Shown: positions 1 to 9,801 of the stretch, in pieces | Position numbering within the stretch: position 1 is the stretch's first letter | Layout: the number at the start of each line of letters is the position of its first letter | NCBI GenBank assembly: GCA_902779355.1 | Contig: CACZBF010000009.1 | Span: 1-64,000 of the forward strand | Direction: 5' to 3' | DNA length: 64,000 nt | DNA from: an uncultured Lachnospiraceae bacterium | GTDB taxonomy: Bacteria; Bacillota; Clostridia; Lachnospirales; Lachnospiraceae | Program-made: the position numbers and the translations under genes | Notes under the pieces: generated by a model | Database searches by the model: none | Told to the model about the DNA's origin: nothing | What the model saw: the letters and a program-made list of their open reading frames with translations, nothing else

Positions 1-46
1 CGTCAGATTACATAGACTTGAATCAAATGCATAAAAGCTCTTGGCT

Positions 47-69
47 CCGAAACCTGTGAACAGGTTTGG
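47..69 (+). other. RNA hairpin in the miaB leader
   Basis: A 9-bp stem (CC.AAACCTG pairing with CAGGTTTGG, one bulged G) closes a TGAA loop. No T-run follows, so it is not a typical terminator. The 63 bases between it and the chosen miaB start look structured and G-rich, but I cannot assign an RNA family. Nothing else is supported in bases 1-132. It could be the 3' end of a structured RNA that begins outside the window. Confidence 0.35.
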
Positions 70-132
70 ATGCAGACTGCCATGAGGAAGGGTACAGGGG
101 CCAGCTACGTTAAACTGCCGTTTAGGAAAGAG

Positions 133-1575
133 ATGAGAGAAATGGGGAACGAAAACGATAACTTGAAAACTGCGCCGGCGAAAGAGCCGGAGCGGACATT
201 TTTTTTTATGGAAACCGCAAGGCAATATGTGGCAGACCTTGCAGAGAAAAAGGGAAGCCCTCTGACTTGCTGCGTCGTGACGTTCGGCTGTCAGATGAAC
301 GCCAGGGATTCCGAGAAGATCAGAGGGATTCTGACAGAGATCGGGTTCGTGGATACGAAGAGCGAAGAAGCGGATTTCGTGCTCTATAACACCTGCACGG
401 TGCGGGAGAATGCCAACAATAAGGTTTACGGGCGGCTTGGTGTGCTGCATGGGTATAAAAAGAAGAACCCGCTCATGAGGATCGCGCTTTGCGGCTGCAT
501 GATGCAGGAAGCGCATGTCGTGGAAAAACTGAAGGAAAGTTACTCCTTTGTGGATCTCATCTTTGGGACACATAATCTCTACCGTTTCGCGGAACTTTTT
601 ACCAAAATGCTGCTTTCGGACCGGATGCTGATCGAGGTCTTGGAGGGGCGCGAAGAGATCGTGGAAGACCTGCCGACGAAACGCACCTATTCGTTCAAAT
701 CCGGTGTCAACATCATGTTTGGGTGCAACAATTTCTGCAGTTACTGTATCGTGCCGTATGTCCGCGGACGCGAGGTGAGCCGTGAGCCGAAGGAGATCCT
801 GCGGGAAATAGAAAAGCTTGCGCAGGATGGCGTGAAAGAAGTCATGCTGCTCGGGCAGAACGTCAATTCTTATGGGAAAAATCTGGAATCCCCGGTGACG
901 TTTGCAAGTCTTTTACGAGAAACGGCAAAGATTGACGGGCTTGAGCGGATCCGTTTTATGACATCTCATCCGAAGGACCTGTCGGAAGAATTGATGGATG
1001 TGTTTGCGGAGACGAAGATAGTCTGTCCGCATCTGCATCTGCCGTTACAGTCCGGCAGCAGCAGAATTCTTGCGAAGATGAACCGGCATTACGACAAGGA
1101 GCATTATCTGACGCTTGTGCAGAAACTACGGGAGCGTACGCCGGATATTTCTTTGACAACGGATATTATTGTGGGATTTCCGGGTGAGACGGAAGAAGAT
1201 TTTCTGGAAACGTTGGATGTGGTAGAGCAGGTGCGATATGACAGCGCGTTCACGTTTTTATACTCCAAGCGCAATGGCACGCCGGCGGCATCCATGCCGG
1301 ATCAGATCGAGGAAGAAGTTGCAAAGGAGCGATTCCAGAGGCTTCTTGAAGCGGTACAACGCATTGCGGCGGAACGGGCGGAGCGGCTCACGGGGCAGAC
1401 ACTTCCTGTGCTGGTCGAAGAACAAAACAAACAGGATGCCTCTCTTGTGACAGGGCGTCTTGCGAATAATGCAGTCGTGCATTTCCCGGGAGACGCTTCT
1501 CTGATCGGGCAGATCGTTCCCGTCACACTCACTGAATGCAAGGGCTTTTATTATGTCGGAAGCAGACACGCGTAA
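133..1575 (+). CDS. miaB: tRNA-2-methylthio-N6-dimethylallyladenosine synthase MiaB
   Basis: A radical-SAM methylthiotransferase that adds a methylthio group to i6A37 in tRNAs reading codons that start with U. The N-terminal UPF0004 domain has the cluster cysteines (FGCQMNARDSEK, YNTCTVREN, CGCMMQ). The radical-SAM centre has the CxxxCxxC motif in GCNNFCSYCIVP, and a TRAM domain closes the protein. The start at 133 follows AGGAAAG closely; 142 is an alternative with a more usual spacing, and the frame stays open back to an ATG at 70. MiaB rather than RimO because of the NARDSEK and VRENANN motifs. mutS and mutL, common downstream neighbours of miaB, are absent. The 3' end overlaps the next gene by 23 bases. 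Confidence 0.95.
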   Translation: MREMGNENDNLKTAPAKEPERTFFFMETARQYVADLAEKKGSPLTCCVVTFGCQMNARDSEKIRGILTEIGFVDTKSEEADFVLYNTCTVRENANNKVYGRLGVLHGYKKKNPLMRIALCGCMMQEAHVVEKLKESYSFVDLIFGTHNLYRFAELFTKMLLSDRMLIEVLEGREEIVEDLPTKRTYSFKSGVNIMFGCNNFCSYCIVPYVRGREVSREPKEILREIEKLAQDGVKEVMLLGQNVNSYGKNLESPVTFASLLRETAKIDGLERIRFMTSHPKDLSEELMDVFAETKIVCPHLHLPLQSGSSRILAKMNRHYDKEHYLTLVQKLRERTPDISLTTDIIVGFPGETEEDFLETLDVVEQVRYDSAFTFLYSKRNGTPAASMPDQIEEEVAKERFQRLLEAVQRIAAERAERLTGQTLPVLVEEQNKQDASLVTGRLANNAVVHFPGDASLIGQIVPVTLTECKGFYYVGSRHA

Positions 1576-1951
1576 GCATTTCAAAAAGCAGGATTGGATC
1601 GTCATCGGGATTCTTCTTGCAGGGATTCTCGTTCTTTTTTTGTTGCAAACACCATGGAAAAAAACGAGTGGCGGAACGGTCATAATCACCGTGGACGGGG
1701 CAGAAATCGGTTCTTATCCGCTCGGGGCGGATACCGTGATAGCGATTGAAAATGCGGACGGCATTGCCACAAATACCCTTACGATCAAAGATGGCGCAGC
1801 AAAGATGACGGAAGCCGATTGCCCCGATCAATACTGTGTGCATCAAAAAAAAATCCGGTTTGAAGGGGAGACGATTGTCTGTCTGCCGAACCGTGTTCTT
1901 GTGACCGTAACCGGAGGAGATGCCCCGGAAACGGACGCAATGGTGAGGTAG
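1553..1951 (+). CDS. NusG domain II-containing membrane-anchored protein
   Basis: A 132-residue protein with a basic N-terminus, one membrane segment (about residues 14-31, WIVIGILLAGILVLFLL) and an extracytoplasmic domain of the NusG-II type. The CPDQYCVHQ motif with its paired cysteines and the ending IVCLPNRVLVTV are typical of this family. Its function is not established; the family often sits beside Gx-type membrane proteins and redox or flavin-transfer genes, and here the Gx gene follows after three bases. The ATG lies inside miaB, which suggests translational coupling. Confidence 0.8.
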   Translation: MSEADTRKHFKKQDWIVIGILLAGILVLFLLQTPWKKTSGGTVIITVDGAEIGSYPLGADTVIAIENADGIATNTLTIKDGAAKMTEADCPDQYCVHQKKIRFEGETIVCLPNRVLVTVTGGDAPETDAMVR

Positions 1952-1954
1952 GGC

Positions 1955-2482
1955 ATGGAGCAGAAGAGGAACAAACCATTCAACGTGAAAAGACTCGCAT
2001 TTCTGGCGATCCTACTCGCATTGGCGTTGATCTTAGGCTATGTCGAGGTTTTGATCCCGTTTTCTTTCGGGATTCCGGGGATCAAACTGGGACTGCCGAA
2101 TGCTTTGGTCTTGCTTGCCTTGTACCTGCTTGGCGGAAGAGATGCATTTTGCCTGAGTATTACCAGGATTGCCCTGTCTGCGTTACTTTTTGGATCTGTC
2201 TTCAGTTTTCTCTACAGTTTGGCAGGAGGGATGTTCAGCCTCCTTGTCATGCTTCTTCTCAAAAAAACGGGACGATTTCATGTCATTACCGTCAGCATCT
2301 GCGGCGGGATCACGCATAATCTCGGACAGCTTCTTGTTGCAGCAATTGTTGTGTCCAATCTGAAGATTTTTTACTATCTGCCTGTCCTTCTTTTAGCGGG
2401 ATTCCTGACCGGAGCCCTGATCGGGATCATCAGTCGGGAACTGCTTCTTCGCATGTCGTATTTTTTCCGGAAAGAGTTGTAA
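1955..2482 (+). CDS. Gx transporter family membrane protein (heptaprenyl diphosphate synthase component I-like)
   Basis: A 175-residue polytopic membrane protein with about five or six hydrophobic segments, resembling the S components of ECF transporters. The stretch VLIPFSFGIPGIKLGLPNAL is characteristic of the family often annotated as component I of heptaprenyl diphosphate synthase. No catalytic prenyltransferase motif (DDxxD) is present, so a transport or membrane role is more likely than prenyl synthesis. It is joined to the NusG-II gene by a three-base gap, as in many Clostridia. The substrate is unknown. Confidence 0.75.
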   Translation: MEQKRNKPFNVKRLAFLAILLALALILGYVEVLIPFSFGIPGIKLGLPNALVLLALYLLGGRDAFCLSITRIALSALLFGSVFSFLYSLAGGMFSLLVMLLLKKTGRFHVITVSICGGITHNLGQLLVAAIVVSNLKIFYYLPVLLLAGFLTGALIGIISRELLLRMSYFFRKEL

Positions 2483-2505
2483 AAAAACGAAAAAAAACGT
2501 AAAAT
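2477..2505 (+). promoter_or_regulatory. Sigma-A-type promoter for ruvAB
   Basis: TTGTAA (2477-2482) and TAAAAT (2500-2505) are separated by 17 bases in an A-rich tract between the Gx gene and ruvA. The -35 box overlaps the end of the upstream gene. Transcription would start near 2512, leaving a leader of about 35 bases with an AAGGGAG ribosome site. Confidence 0.55.
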
Positions 2506-2546
2506 AGAAATAGTATGGGCTACTATACGGCTCGAAGGGAGATTTC

Positions 2547-3161
2547 ATGTATTCCTATATCAAGGGAACGTTGGCAGAACTGCTGGATGACGCGATCGTT
2601 GTGGAAAATCACGGCATCGGATATCGGATCCTGGTTTCCGGTCAGGTGTTGGATGTCCTTCCGTCGATCGGAGAGGAGATCAAGGTTTATACCTATACTT
2701 ATGTGAGAGAGGATCAGCTTGCGTTATTCGGCTTTCTCACAAGGGATGATCTGACGGTATTCCAGCTTTTGATCGGTGTGAGCGGGATCGGCCCGAAAGG
2801 CGCACTTGCCGTGCTCTCTGCGATGAGCGCGGATGATCTCAGGTTTGCGGTACTTGGCGATGATGCAAAGGCGATCGAAAGAGTCCCCGGCATCGGGAAA
2901 AAAACAGCGCAGCGTCTTTTGATCGAGTTGAAAGATAAGTTTTCTCTGGAAGAGACCTTTGAACATGCCTCTCAGATGCAAATACCGAACGCAGAGACGA
3001 CAGGGAAAAACGATCTCCGTTCTGAGGCAATCATGGCGCTCACGGCGCTCGGCTACGGCGCACAGGAAGCGACCAAGGCGGTTCGTTCCGTTCCCGCGGA
3101 GCAGCAGACGGATGTAGAAACGATTTTGAAGGAAGCGCTGAAACAGATGGCGTTTATTTAA
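2547..3161 (+). CDS. ruvA: Holliday junction branch migration protein RuvA
   Basis: RuvA binds four-way DNA junctions as a tetramer and loads the RuvB motor. The 204-residue length is normal. Domain I (MYSYIKGTLAEL to about residue 63), the helix-hairpin-helix region (IGVSGIGPKGALAVLSAM and VPGIGKKTAQRLLIELKDK) and the small C-terminal domain III that contacts RuvB (EAIMALTALGYGAQEA) are all visible. The start has a good ribosome site (AAGGGAG). It is followed after three bases by ruvB. No ruvC is present; a recU gene at 30.9 kb supplies the Firmicutes-type resolvase. Confidence 0.97.
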   Translation: MYSYIKGTLAELLDDAIVVENHGIGYRILVSGQVLDVLPSIGEEIKVYTYTYVREDQLALFGFLTRDDLTVFQLLIGVSGIGPKGALAVLSAMSADDLRFAVLGDDAKAIERVPGIGKKTAQRLLIELKDKFSLEETFEHASQMQIPNAETTGKNDLRSEAIMALTALGYGAQEATKAVRSVPAEQQTDVETILKEALKQMAFI

Positions 3162-3164
3162 AGG

Positions 3165-4190
3165 ATGAAGGAAACAAAAAGAAGGGTCATTTCCACACAG
3201 ATCCAGGAAGAGGATCTGAAAGTAGAAAAAACCCTGCGGCCGCAGTTTCTGACAGAATACATCGGACAGGAAAAGGCGAAGGACAACTTAAAAGTATATA
3301 TCGAAGCGGCAAAAAACCGGGAAGAGCCTTTGGATCATGTACTCTTTTTCGGCCCGCCGGGACTTGGCAAGACCACGCTTGCCGGCATCATTGCAAACGA
3401 GATGGGGACGCATATCAAGATCACATCCGGCCCTGCGATCGGGAAGCCCGGAGAGATGGCGGCAATCTTATCCAATCTGCAGGAGGGGGATATCCTGTTT
3501 GTAGATGAGATTCATCGGCTAAACCGCCAGGTGGAAGAGGTGCTGTACCCAGCCATGGAGGACTTTGCGATCGATATCATGATTGGGAAGGGGACGACAG
3601 CACGCTCGATCCGACTTGACCTGCCGAAGTTTACACTGGTCGGAGCGACGACAAGAGCCGGGCTTTTATCTGCGCCGCTGAGAGACCGCTTTGGCGTGAT
3701 CTCCCATCTGGAGTTTTATACCGTGGAGGAGCTGATGACGATCATCGAGCATTCTGCAAAGGCGCTCGATGTGGAGATTACGGAAGACGGAACAAGGGAA
3801 CTTGCTCGCAGATCCCGCGGGACGCCGCGTCTTGCAAATCGTCTTTTGAAGAGGGTACGTGATTTTGCGGAGATTCGTTATGAAGGCGTGATCACGAAAG
3901 AAGTGGCGGATTTCGCACTGGATCTTTTAGAAGTTGACCGGATGGGGCTGGATCAGAACGACCGGAATCTCATCCTGACGATCATTGAGAAGTTTGATGG
4001 AGGGCCGGTCGGACTGGACACGCTGTCAGCCGCGCTTGGCGAAGATGCCGGCACGATTGAGGACGTGTATGAGCCTTACCTCTTAAAAAACGGATTTATG
4101 AACCGTACACCCAAGGGCCGGGTAGCGACACGCCGGGCCTATGAGCATTTCCATATCCCGGAGAACAAGGAGTCAGCGGCGGATGCTTGA
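3165..4190 (+). CDS. ruvB: Holliday junction DNA helicase RuvB
   Basis: An AAA+ ATPase that forms hexameric rings and drives branch migration with RuvA. It has Walker [12 protein letters not shown], Walker [10 protein letters not shown], sensor [18 protein letters not shown] and the C-terminal winged helix ending in the TPKGR box. The 341-residue length is normal. The SD sequence before the ATG (TAAAGG) is unusually close, so translation probably depends on ruvA. The last eight bases overlap the start of a signalling kinase gene, placing that gene in the same transcript. Confidence 0.97.
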   Translation: MKETKRRVISTQIQEEDLKVEKTLRPQFLTEYIGQEKAKDNLKVYIEAAKNREEPLDHVLFFGPPGLGKTTLAGIIANEMGTHIKITSGPAIGKPGEMAAILSNLQEGDILFVDEIHRLNRQVEEVLYPAMEDFAIDIMIGKGTTARSIRLDLPKFTLVGATTRAGLLSAPLRDRFGVISHLEFYTVEELMTIIEHSAKALDVEITEDGTRELARRSRGTPRLANRLLKRVRDFAEIRYEGVITKEVADFALDLLEVDRMGLDQNDRNLILTIIEKFDGGPVGLDTLSAALGEDAGTIEDVYEPYLLKNGFMNRTPKGRVATRRAYEHFHIPENKESAADA

Positions 4191-7100
4191 AAGCTACTAC
4201 AACGCATCATTTCATATCGTGGCAACTGTACTTTGCGTTGCATTGCTCTGCTTTCAACTGCTAGAGGGACGTATGCAAAAACGGCAGAACCGGATCTTTC
4301 TGGCGCTTCTGATCGATCTTTTGATCACGGCAGTGGCAAGTATTTTTTTGATGATCCTGGTGCCGATCGCGCCCACCTCTCCGCTGGCAAGATGGTTCTA
4401 TGATTTGAGCCAATACATCTATTTTGTGGCACATACATTGCTTTCTCCGATGTTCTGTCTGTATGTGCTGGAAACCACGGGGTCCTTTTATATCCAAAGT
4501 TTCTTTGTCAGGATGATGTTTACCATGCCCTGCGCCGTCGCAGAGCTATTCGTGTTGACCAATCCGGTGACGCATGCGGTCTATTACACAGACGTGACGA
4601 TGCATTTCACGCGGAACTGGGCCGAATATTTCATCTATATCGTCGCGGCATTTTACTTTATTATGGCCGCGGTGTATCTGTTTTTCTCCTGGCATGTCAT
4701 GACATTTCGTCGCCGGTGGGCGCTGATCTACAGTTTTTGTCTGGCGATGGTCGGGGTCGTCGCACAGCTTCTGTTACCTTCATTACGGGTCGAACTTGTC
4801 ATGGAGGCTGTGGCATTTCTTGGGATACAGCTGCATGTAGAACGGGAGGAGGATCGTCTTGACTCTGTGACAAGTATATACAACCGGAATGCGCTTGTGA
4901 TGGATGCGTATAATTACGGAAGAATGGGGCGTTCCTATATTGCACTCTGCATCAGGCTTACGGATTCAGATTACCTACAGAGATTAACCGGTTCTGCAGA
5001 CAGTGATACCTTGCTGCATAATGTCGCAAGAGATCTTTCCAGAATGCATCCTGCGCATCACATTTACAGAGCTTCTCCCTATGCGTTTATGTTGATCGGT
5101 ACCGAGACCAGTATACAGAGGATGATGAATGTCGCACAGCTCGTTTCGAAAAGATTTGAGAATCTTTGGAATTTGCGCGAGACCAGTGTGCAGCTGGAGG
5201 CGGCGATCCTTTTAGCATCCGTTCCGGACGAACTCAACGGAGATGACCTGATGCTGCTTGCAGATGCTGTGTTGCCTCCGGGATGCGGCGGCAAGATCTT
5301 TACAGGAGACGAATTGGCCTTTTTGAACCGCAATACCGAGATTGAAGAAGCGGTCACGAGAGGTCTTGCGGAATATAGTTTTGAAACGCAGTATAAGCCG
5401 ATCTACGACTGGAAAAAACGTTTTATTTTTGCGGCCGAAGCAGAACTTTGTCTGCGTGATCAGACGCTCGGTATGTTGACACAGGAGGATTTTTATCCGG
5501 TCGCGATCGAGAACGGTGTATGGGATAACTTGATGGAGCTGCTGCTTCGTGATGTTGCGTTGTTCCTTGGCAGCGGCGCCCCGATGGAGATGGGGTTAGA
5601 GCGTATTGCATTCAGCATCCCGGCTTCGCAATGTATCCAGCCGAATTTCCTGACGAATATCAAACAACGCGCGGAACGCTACAATCTTGATCCCGAACGG
5701 ATCGTTTTGGAGATTCAGGAGATCTCGCTTGTACAGGACAGGAAGCTCCTATCGGAGACGTTCCGGTCTCTTGGCGAGTTTGGCTTCAGGATCACGCTGG
5801 ACCAGTATGGTGTCGGGAATTCCGGGATCCATTCCTTAAGTATCTATCCATATGATGCTGTATCGATTGACCTAAATACGATGGCGGAAGAGGCTGAGCG
5901 GCATCTTCGCAGAAATATTCTGTTGTCAAATATCCGGCTGATGAATGCGCTGCATCACAGGATCCTGATAAAAGGCATCACAGTGGAACAGCAGCTTCAG
6001 GTCATCGAGGAAGCAGATGTCAATTACATTCAGGGACCGCTGTTTTCCGGAGCCGTGAGCCAGATGGAGTTTATGACCATCCTGCGTGCGACGGATATGT
6101 CAAGGCAGGAAGAAGAAAAAGCACGTGCACAGAATGAGGCTAAGAGCAGTTTCCTTGCCAATATGTCGCATGAGATCCGTACCCCCATTAATGCGATCCT
6201 GGGTATGAATGAGATGATCCTGAGAGAAACGACGGATGATGTGATCCGTTCTTACGCGCGAGATATTGAGCGCGCAGGGATCAATCTGCTCTCGATCATC
6301 AATGATGTGCTGGACTTCTCCAAGATCGAGGCCGGCAACATGGAGATCGTAGAGGCGGAATACGAATTGAGTTCCGTGTTGCATGATGTGATGAATATGA
6401 TTCGGATCAAGACGGAGGAGAAAGGCCTCAGTCTAAAACTTGATCTTGACCCGAATCTACCGGAGTGCCTCTATGGGGATGAAATGAGGCTGCGGCAGAT
6501 CCTGATCAATCTCTTGAATAATGCCGTGAAATATACCGAAAAAGGCGGGATCAAGCTCCGTGTACGCGGCGGCTATGCAGAGGGCGATTCTGTCATGCTG
6601 ACCTGCGATGTGATCGATACCGGTATCGGTATCCGCGAAGAAGAGCAGTCAAAACTGTTTGAGAAATTCCAACGCCTTGATATGGAGCAAAACCGTACGA
6701 TCGAGGGGACCGGACTCGGGCTCTCCATTACGGCAAACCTCCTGTCGATGATGGGTGGGACGATCGAAGTACAGAGTATTTACGGCACAGGATCCACCTT
6801 TACGATCAAACTGCAGCAGCGTGTGATCAGATGGGCGCCGATCGGCGATCTCGAAAAACGATACCGTGATTCCGAGAAGAACCGGACACAGGATAAAGAG
6901 GCGTTTACAGCGCCGGATGCGACGATCCTCATCGTGGACGATACCAATATGAACCTGACCGTGGTACGTGCGCTTTTAAAGCGGACGTTGATCCGGATCG
7001 ATACGGCACTTTCCGGTGCGGAAGCGTTAAAATTGATCCGTGCAAAACAATATGATCTGGTATTTCTCGATTATCGGATGCCGGAGATGGACGGCTCCGA

Positions 7101-7335
7101 AACACTGCAGCGGATCCGGGAGGATCGCTTCCACCCGAATCAGGATACGCCGGTCATCGTTCTGACGGCGAATGCGCTTTCCGGGGCAAGAGAACGGTTC
7201 CTGGAAGAAGGCTTTCAGGATTATCTGTCAAAACCGATCGACACTGCGAAAATGGAAGAAGTACTGATGCATTACCTTCCGCCTGAAAAAGTGAAGGTGT
7301 CGAGAAGCGGCAGCGGAAAGGGGGCGAAGGCATGA
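4183..7335 (+). CDS. Membrane hybrid histidine kinase with degenerate GGDEF and EAL domains
   Basis: A 1,050-residue protein. Residues 1-215 form a membrane sensor with about seven segments. Residues 225-370 fold like GGDEF, but the signature reads IYRASPYAF. Residues 393-635 resemble EAL, but key residues are changed: EAE for EAL (419-421), Ser478 for the metal-binding Asn, DQ (540-541) for DD, Ser561 for Lys and Lys597 for Glu. A histidine kinase core follows with H663 ([11 protein letters not shown]), N box [12 protein letters not shown] and G2 box GTGLGLS. A receiver with D963 ([13 protein letters not shown]) ends the protein. ATG 4183 has AAGGAG ten bases upstream and overlaps ruvB. It probably senses a signal at the membrane and autophosphorylates; the GGDEF-EAL part looks catalytically dead and may bind a nucleotide or another protein. 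Confidence 0.85.
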   Translation: MLESYYNASFHIVATVLCVALLCFQLLEGRMQKRQNRIFLALLIDLLITAVASIFLMILVPIAPTSPLARWFYDLSQYIYFVAHTLLSPMFCLYVLETTGSFYIQSFFVRMMFTMPCAVAELFVLTNPVTHAVYYTDVTMHFTRNWAEYFIYIVAAFYFIMAAVYLFFSWHVMTFRRRWALIYSFCLAMVGVVAQLLLPSLRVELVMEAVAFLGIQLHVEREEDRLDSVTSIYNRNALVMDAYNYGRMGRSYIALCIRLTDSDYLQRLTGSADSDTLLHNVARDLSRMHPAHHIYRASPYAFMLIGTETSIQRMMNVAQLVSKRFENLWNLRETSVQLEAAILLASVPDELNGDDLMLLADAVLPPGCGGKIFTGDELAFLNRNTEIEEAVTRGLAEYSFETQYKPIYDWKKRFIFAAEAELCLRDQTLGMLTQEDFYPVAIENGVWDNLMELLLRDVALFLGSGAPMEMGLERIAFSIPASQCIQPNFLTNIKQRAERYNLDPERIVLEIQEISLVQDRKLLSETFRSLGEFGFRITLDQYGVGNSGIHSLSIYPYDAVSIDLNTMAEEAERHLRRNILLSNIRLMNALHHRILIKGITVEQQLQVIEEADVNYIQGPLFSGAVSQMEFMTILRATDMSRQEEEKARAQNEAKSSFLANMSHEIRTPINAILGMNEMILRETTDDVIRSYARDIERAGINLLSIINDVLDFSKIEAGNMEIVEAEYELSSVLHDVMNMIRIKTEEKGLSLKLDLDPNLPECLYGDEMRLRQILINLLNNAVKYTEKGGIKLRVRGGYAEGDSVMLTCDVIDTGIGIREEEQSKLFEKFQRLDMEQNRTIEGTGLGLSITANLLSMMGGTIEVQSIYGTGSTFTIKLQQRVIRWAPIGDLEKRYRDSEKNRTQDKEAFTAPDATILIVDDTNMNLTVVRALLKRTLIRIDTALSGAEALKLIRAKQYDLVFLDYRMPEMDGSETLQRIREDRFHPNQDTPVIVLTANALSGARERFLEEGFQDYLSKPIDTAKMEEVLMHYLPPEKVKVSRSGSGKGAKA

Positions 7336-9248
7336 ATCTGTTTCACTTGTTTGATGTGTCTGCGTTTCATCTGACTGCGATTGTTGTACTGGTTTCGGCC
7401 ATTGTCTTTACCATGCTGCAGAAACACACAGATCGGCCACAGAATAAACTGTTTATCGCAGCGGTTTTGTCTTTGATCCTGCAATGTGTATTCGATATTA
7501 TCGTCATGCAAGCCTGCTTACAGGTTGAAAAGAGTGAGACAGCGCGTGTGCTTCAAAAGATAGGCGATTTCGGCTATTTCATGCTGCACACGTTACTGCC
7601 GATCCTGCTATTATTCTATGCGCTGTTTGTTACGCGGCGTTATTACCGGTACAACAATCTCCAGCGGGTCATCGGCCTGATCCCGATCGTGATCGCAGAA
7701 TTTATGGTATTGACGAATCCCTTCTTGGGCCTGACGTGGGGATATGATGCAGAAGGTCATTTTGAACGGCATTGGGGAGAAGTGGTCATATATCTTGTAA
7801 GCCTGATCTACTTTGCATCAGCTATGGGAATCCTATTATTCCGGTGGCATGCCATCACACGGCGCCGGACAATGATGCTGACCTTTGCGATCGTTTGCGT
7901 CCTCTCCGGTATCGTCATCCAGATGCTGTTACCCGGGGTAATGGTCGAGCTTTTTGGCGAAGCGGTTGCAATCCTTGCGATCATGATCGCGGTGGAGTAC
8001 GACGAGGACCTTCTGGATTCTTCCACAAACATCAACAACCGCATAGCTCTGATCCAGGATCTGCGCGCTTCGTTTGAAATGGATGTGGAGTTCTTTGCAA
8101 TTTCTGTCCAGTTCCAGAATCTGGAGCTATTACGGCGGTTTCGGAATGTATCCAGCCAGGAACTGATCATCGAACTGGCGGAAACCTTAAAGAAGGTCTG
8201 CCCGCGCTATCTGATCTACCGCGCCACGCCCGCCTCATTTCTGGTCCTTTTGGAGCGGACTGATCGTGCAGGCGCCAGAGCGATGGCGGAGCGCATCAAA
8301 AATCAACTGCTCATGGATTGGAGCGCGGATGAGAAAGGGATCGATCTCAAATTCCAGCTGATCCTGTCAGAAGCGCCGAAAGAGCTGGCACGGCCAGAAG
8401 ATGTTATCCTGATGAGCGAAAGCATGCTGCCTGATAAAGAAGAGTGCGTGGTCCTGGAAGGGCAGGATCTGAACGGAATCTTTGAACAGGCAAAGCTTTC
8501 CGAGATCCTGCGTCGCGGCATTACGGAACACAATTTCAAAATGGTCTATCAATTGATCTATTCCGCGGACCGGCGCAAGATCGTAGCCGCAGAGGCATTA
8601 CTGCGTCTCCATGATCCGGAGATCGGAGATGTCTACCCGAGTGTATTCATACCGGTGGCAGAACGGATCGGGATCATCCGAAAACTCGGGGAATATGCAT
8701 TGTGTGAGGTTTGTGAGTTCTTGCAGTCGGAGACCCCGCATCGCCTTGGCATACGGTTTGTCGGCGTCAACCTTTCCATTATCCAATGTACGAATCCGGA
8801 TTTCGTTTCCCAGGCCAGTGAGATCGTCCGGAGATATGGGATCAGACCGGAATGGATCTGTTTTGAGATTTCAGAGACGGCGGCGGCAGTAGATTACCGG
8901 CTGCTTTCTGAAACCATTAGGCAGCTGAAGGATCTCGGATTCCTGTTTTCGATGGATGGATACGGAGCAGGTTATGCCAATATGTATTCCATTTTCTCGA
9001 TGGATTTTGACCTGATCAAGCTGGATCGCAGCCTCCTTTATTCCGCGGAAGAATCGGAGGAGGGGAAGGTTGTCCTCAAAAGCAGTGCCCAGATGATCCA
9101 CGATCTGAACCGGAAGGTGGTCGTGATCGGGCTGGAAAAAGAAGCACATCTGGCGGAGGTTGCAACATTCCCGGTGGATTATCTGCAGGGCAATTATTTC
9201 TCCGCAGCAGAGACGAAAGAAGAACTGGCAGCCAGAAACGTCCTTTAA
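7332..9248 (+). CDS. Membrane protein with degenerate GGDEF and partly conserved EAL domain
   Basis: A 638-residue paralogue of the upstream protein's N-terminal two thirds; the genes overlap by ATGA. It has about seven membrane segments (1-220), a GGDEF-like domain (228-370) whose signature is IYRATPASF, and an EAL domain (393-630). The EAL domain keeps E421, N480, E512 and K563, but the DDFGTG loop is DGYGAG (Gly543 for the second Asp) and Ile599 replaces the catalytic Glu. Diguanylate cyclase activity is ruled out by the signature; phosphodiesterase activity is unlikely. It has no kinase part. The arrangement suggests a sensor or partner subunit for the upstream kinase, produced by tandem duplication. 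Confidence 0.8.
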   Translation: MNLFHLFDVSAFHLTAIVVLVSAIVFTMLQKHTDRPQNKLFIAAVLSLILQCVFDIIVMQACLQVEKSETARVLQKIGDFGYFMLHTLLPILLLFYALFVTRRYYRYNNLQRVIGLIPIVIAEFMVLTNPFLGLTWGYDAEGHFERHWGEVVIYLVSLIYFASAMGILLFRWHAITRRRTMMLTFAIVCVLSGIVIQMLLPGVMVELFGEAVAILAIMIAVEYDEDLLDSSTNINNRIALIQDLRASFEMDVEFFAISVQFQNLELLRRFRNVSSQELIIELAETLKKVCPRYLIYRATPASFLVLLERTDRAGARAMAERIKNQLLMDWSADEKGIDLKFQLILSEAPKELARPEDVILMSESMLPDKEECVVLEGQDLNGIFEQAKLSEILRRGITEHNFKMVYQLIYSADRRKIVAAEALLRLHDPEIGDVYPSVFIPVAERIGIIRKLGEYALCEVCEFLQSETPHRLGIRFVGVNLSIIQCTNPDFVSQASEIVRRYGIRPEWICFEISETAAAVDYRLLSETIRQLKDLGFLFSMDGYGAGYANMYSIFSMDFDLIKLDRSLLYSAEESEEGKVVLKSSAQMIHDLNRKVVVIGLEKEAHLAEVATFPVDYLQGNYFSAAETKEELAARNVL

Positions 9249-9316
9249 CTTGCACACAATAGAGCGTTTGATTATAATAAGGATTGATCATCGGCTGGAA
9301 GAAGAGGAAGGAAGTT

Positions 9317-9754
9317 ATGACACCGAAATCAGACGTACAAGTCATCATCGGAGGAAAAGTGATTACGTTGTCGGGGTATGAAAGCCCTGAATATCTCCAG
9401 AAAGTGGCTGCGTATATCAACAACAAGATCCGTGAGCTAGACCATGTGGACGATTACCGGAAGTTTTCACCGGATATGCGTTCCACACTGCTCGAACTGA
9501 ATATTGCGGACGACCTGTTTAAGGCACGGAGTCAGAGTGAGAAGCTGGAAAAAGAATTGGAAGAACGAGACCGCCAGATCTACGATCTGAAGCATGATCT
9601 GATCAGCAGCCAGATCAAAGCGGAATCAGATGAAAAGAAACGGCGGGATCTGGAGAACGAAAACAAAGAACTCCTGCTGAACAAGGCAAAACTCGAGGCG
9701 ACACTGGAAGATGCGCTCCTCGGAAAAGTCACCAACAAAAAAGAACTGAAGTAG
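9317..9754 (+). CDS. zapA: Cell division protein ZapA
   Basis: A small FtsZ-ring-associated protein, 145 residues. The N-terminal ZapA domain (VQVIIGGKVITLSGYESPEYLQKVAAYINNKI) is followed by a long charged coiled coil (about residues 60-140) rich in Glu, Lys and Leu, which mediates dimerization. ATG 9317 is preceded by a purine-rich AGGAAGGAAG; an upstream ATG at 9284 lacks a ribosome site and would add residues not seen in the family. A strong terminator follows directly. Downstream are cell-wall synthesis genes, consistent with a division role. Confidence 0.88.
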   Translation: MTPKSDVQVIIGGKVITLSGYESPEYLQKVAAYINNKIRELDHVDDYRKFSPDMRSTLLELNIADDLFKARSQSEKLEKELEERDRQIYDLKHDLISSQIKAESDEKKRRDLENENKELLLNKAKLEATLEDALLGKVTNKKELK

Positions 9755-9756
9755 AT

Positions 9757-9784
9757 CAAAAGAGTGTCGAAAGACACTCTTTTG
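9757..9784 (+). terminator. Intrinsic terminator after zapA
   Basis: A perfect 12-bp stem, CAAAAGAGTGTC with GACACTCTTTTG, closed by a GAAA loop and ending in a T-rich tract. It starts two bases after the zapA stop codon. Confidence 0.9.
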
Positions 9785-9801
9785 TTTGAGGGATATATGA
9801 C

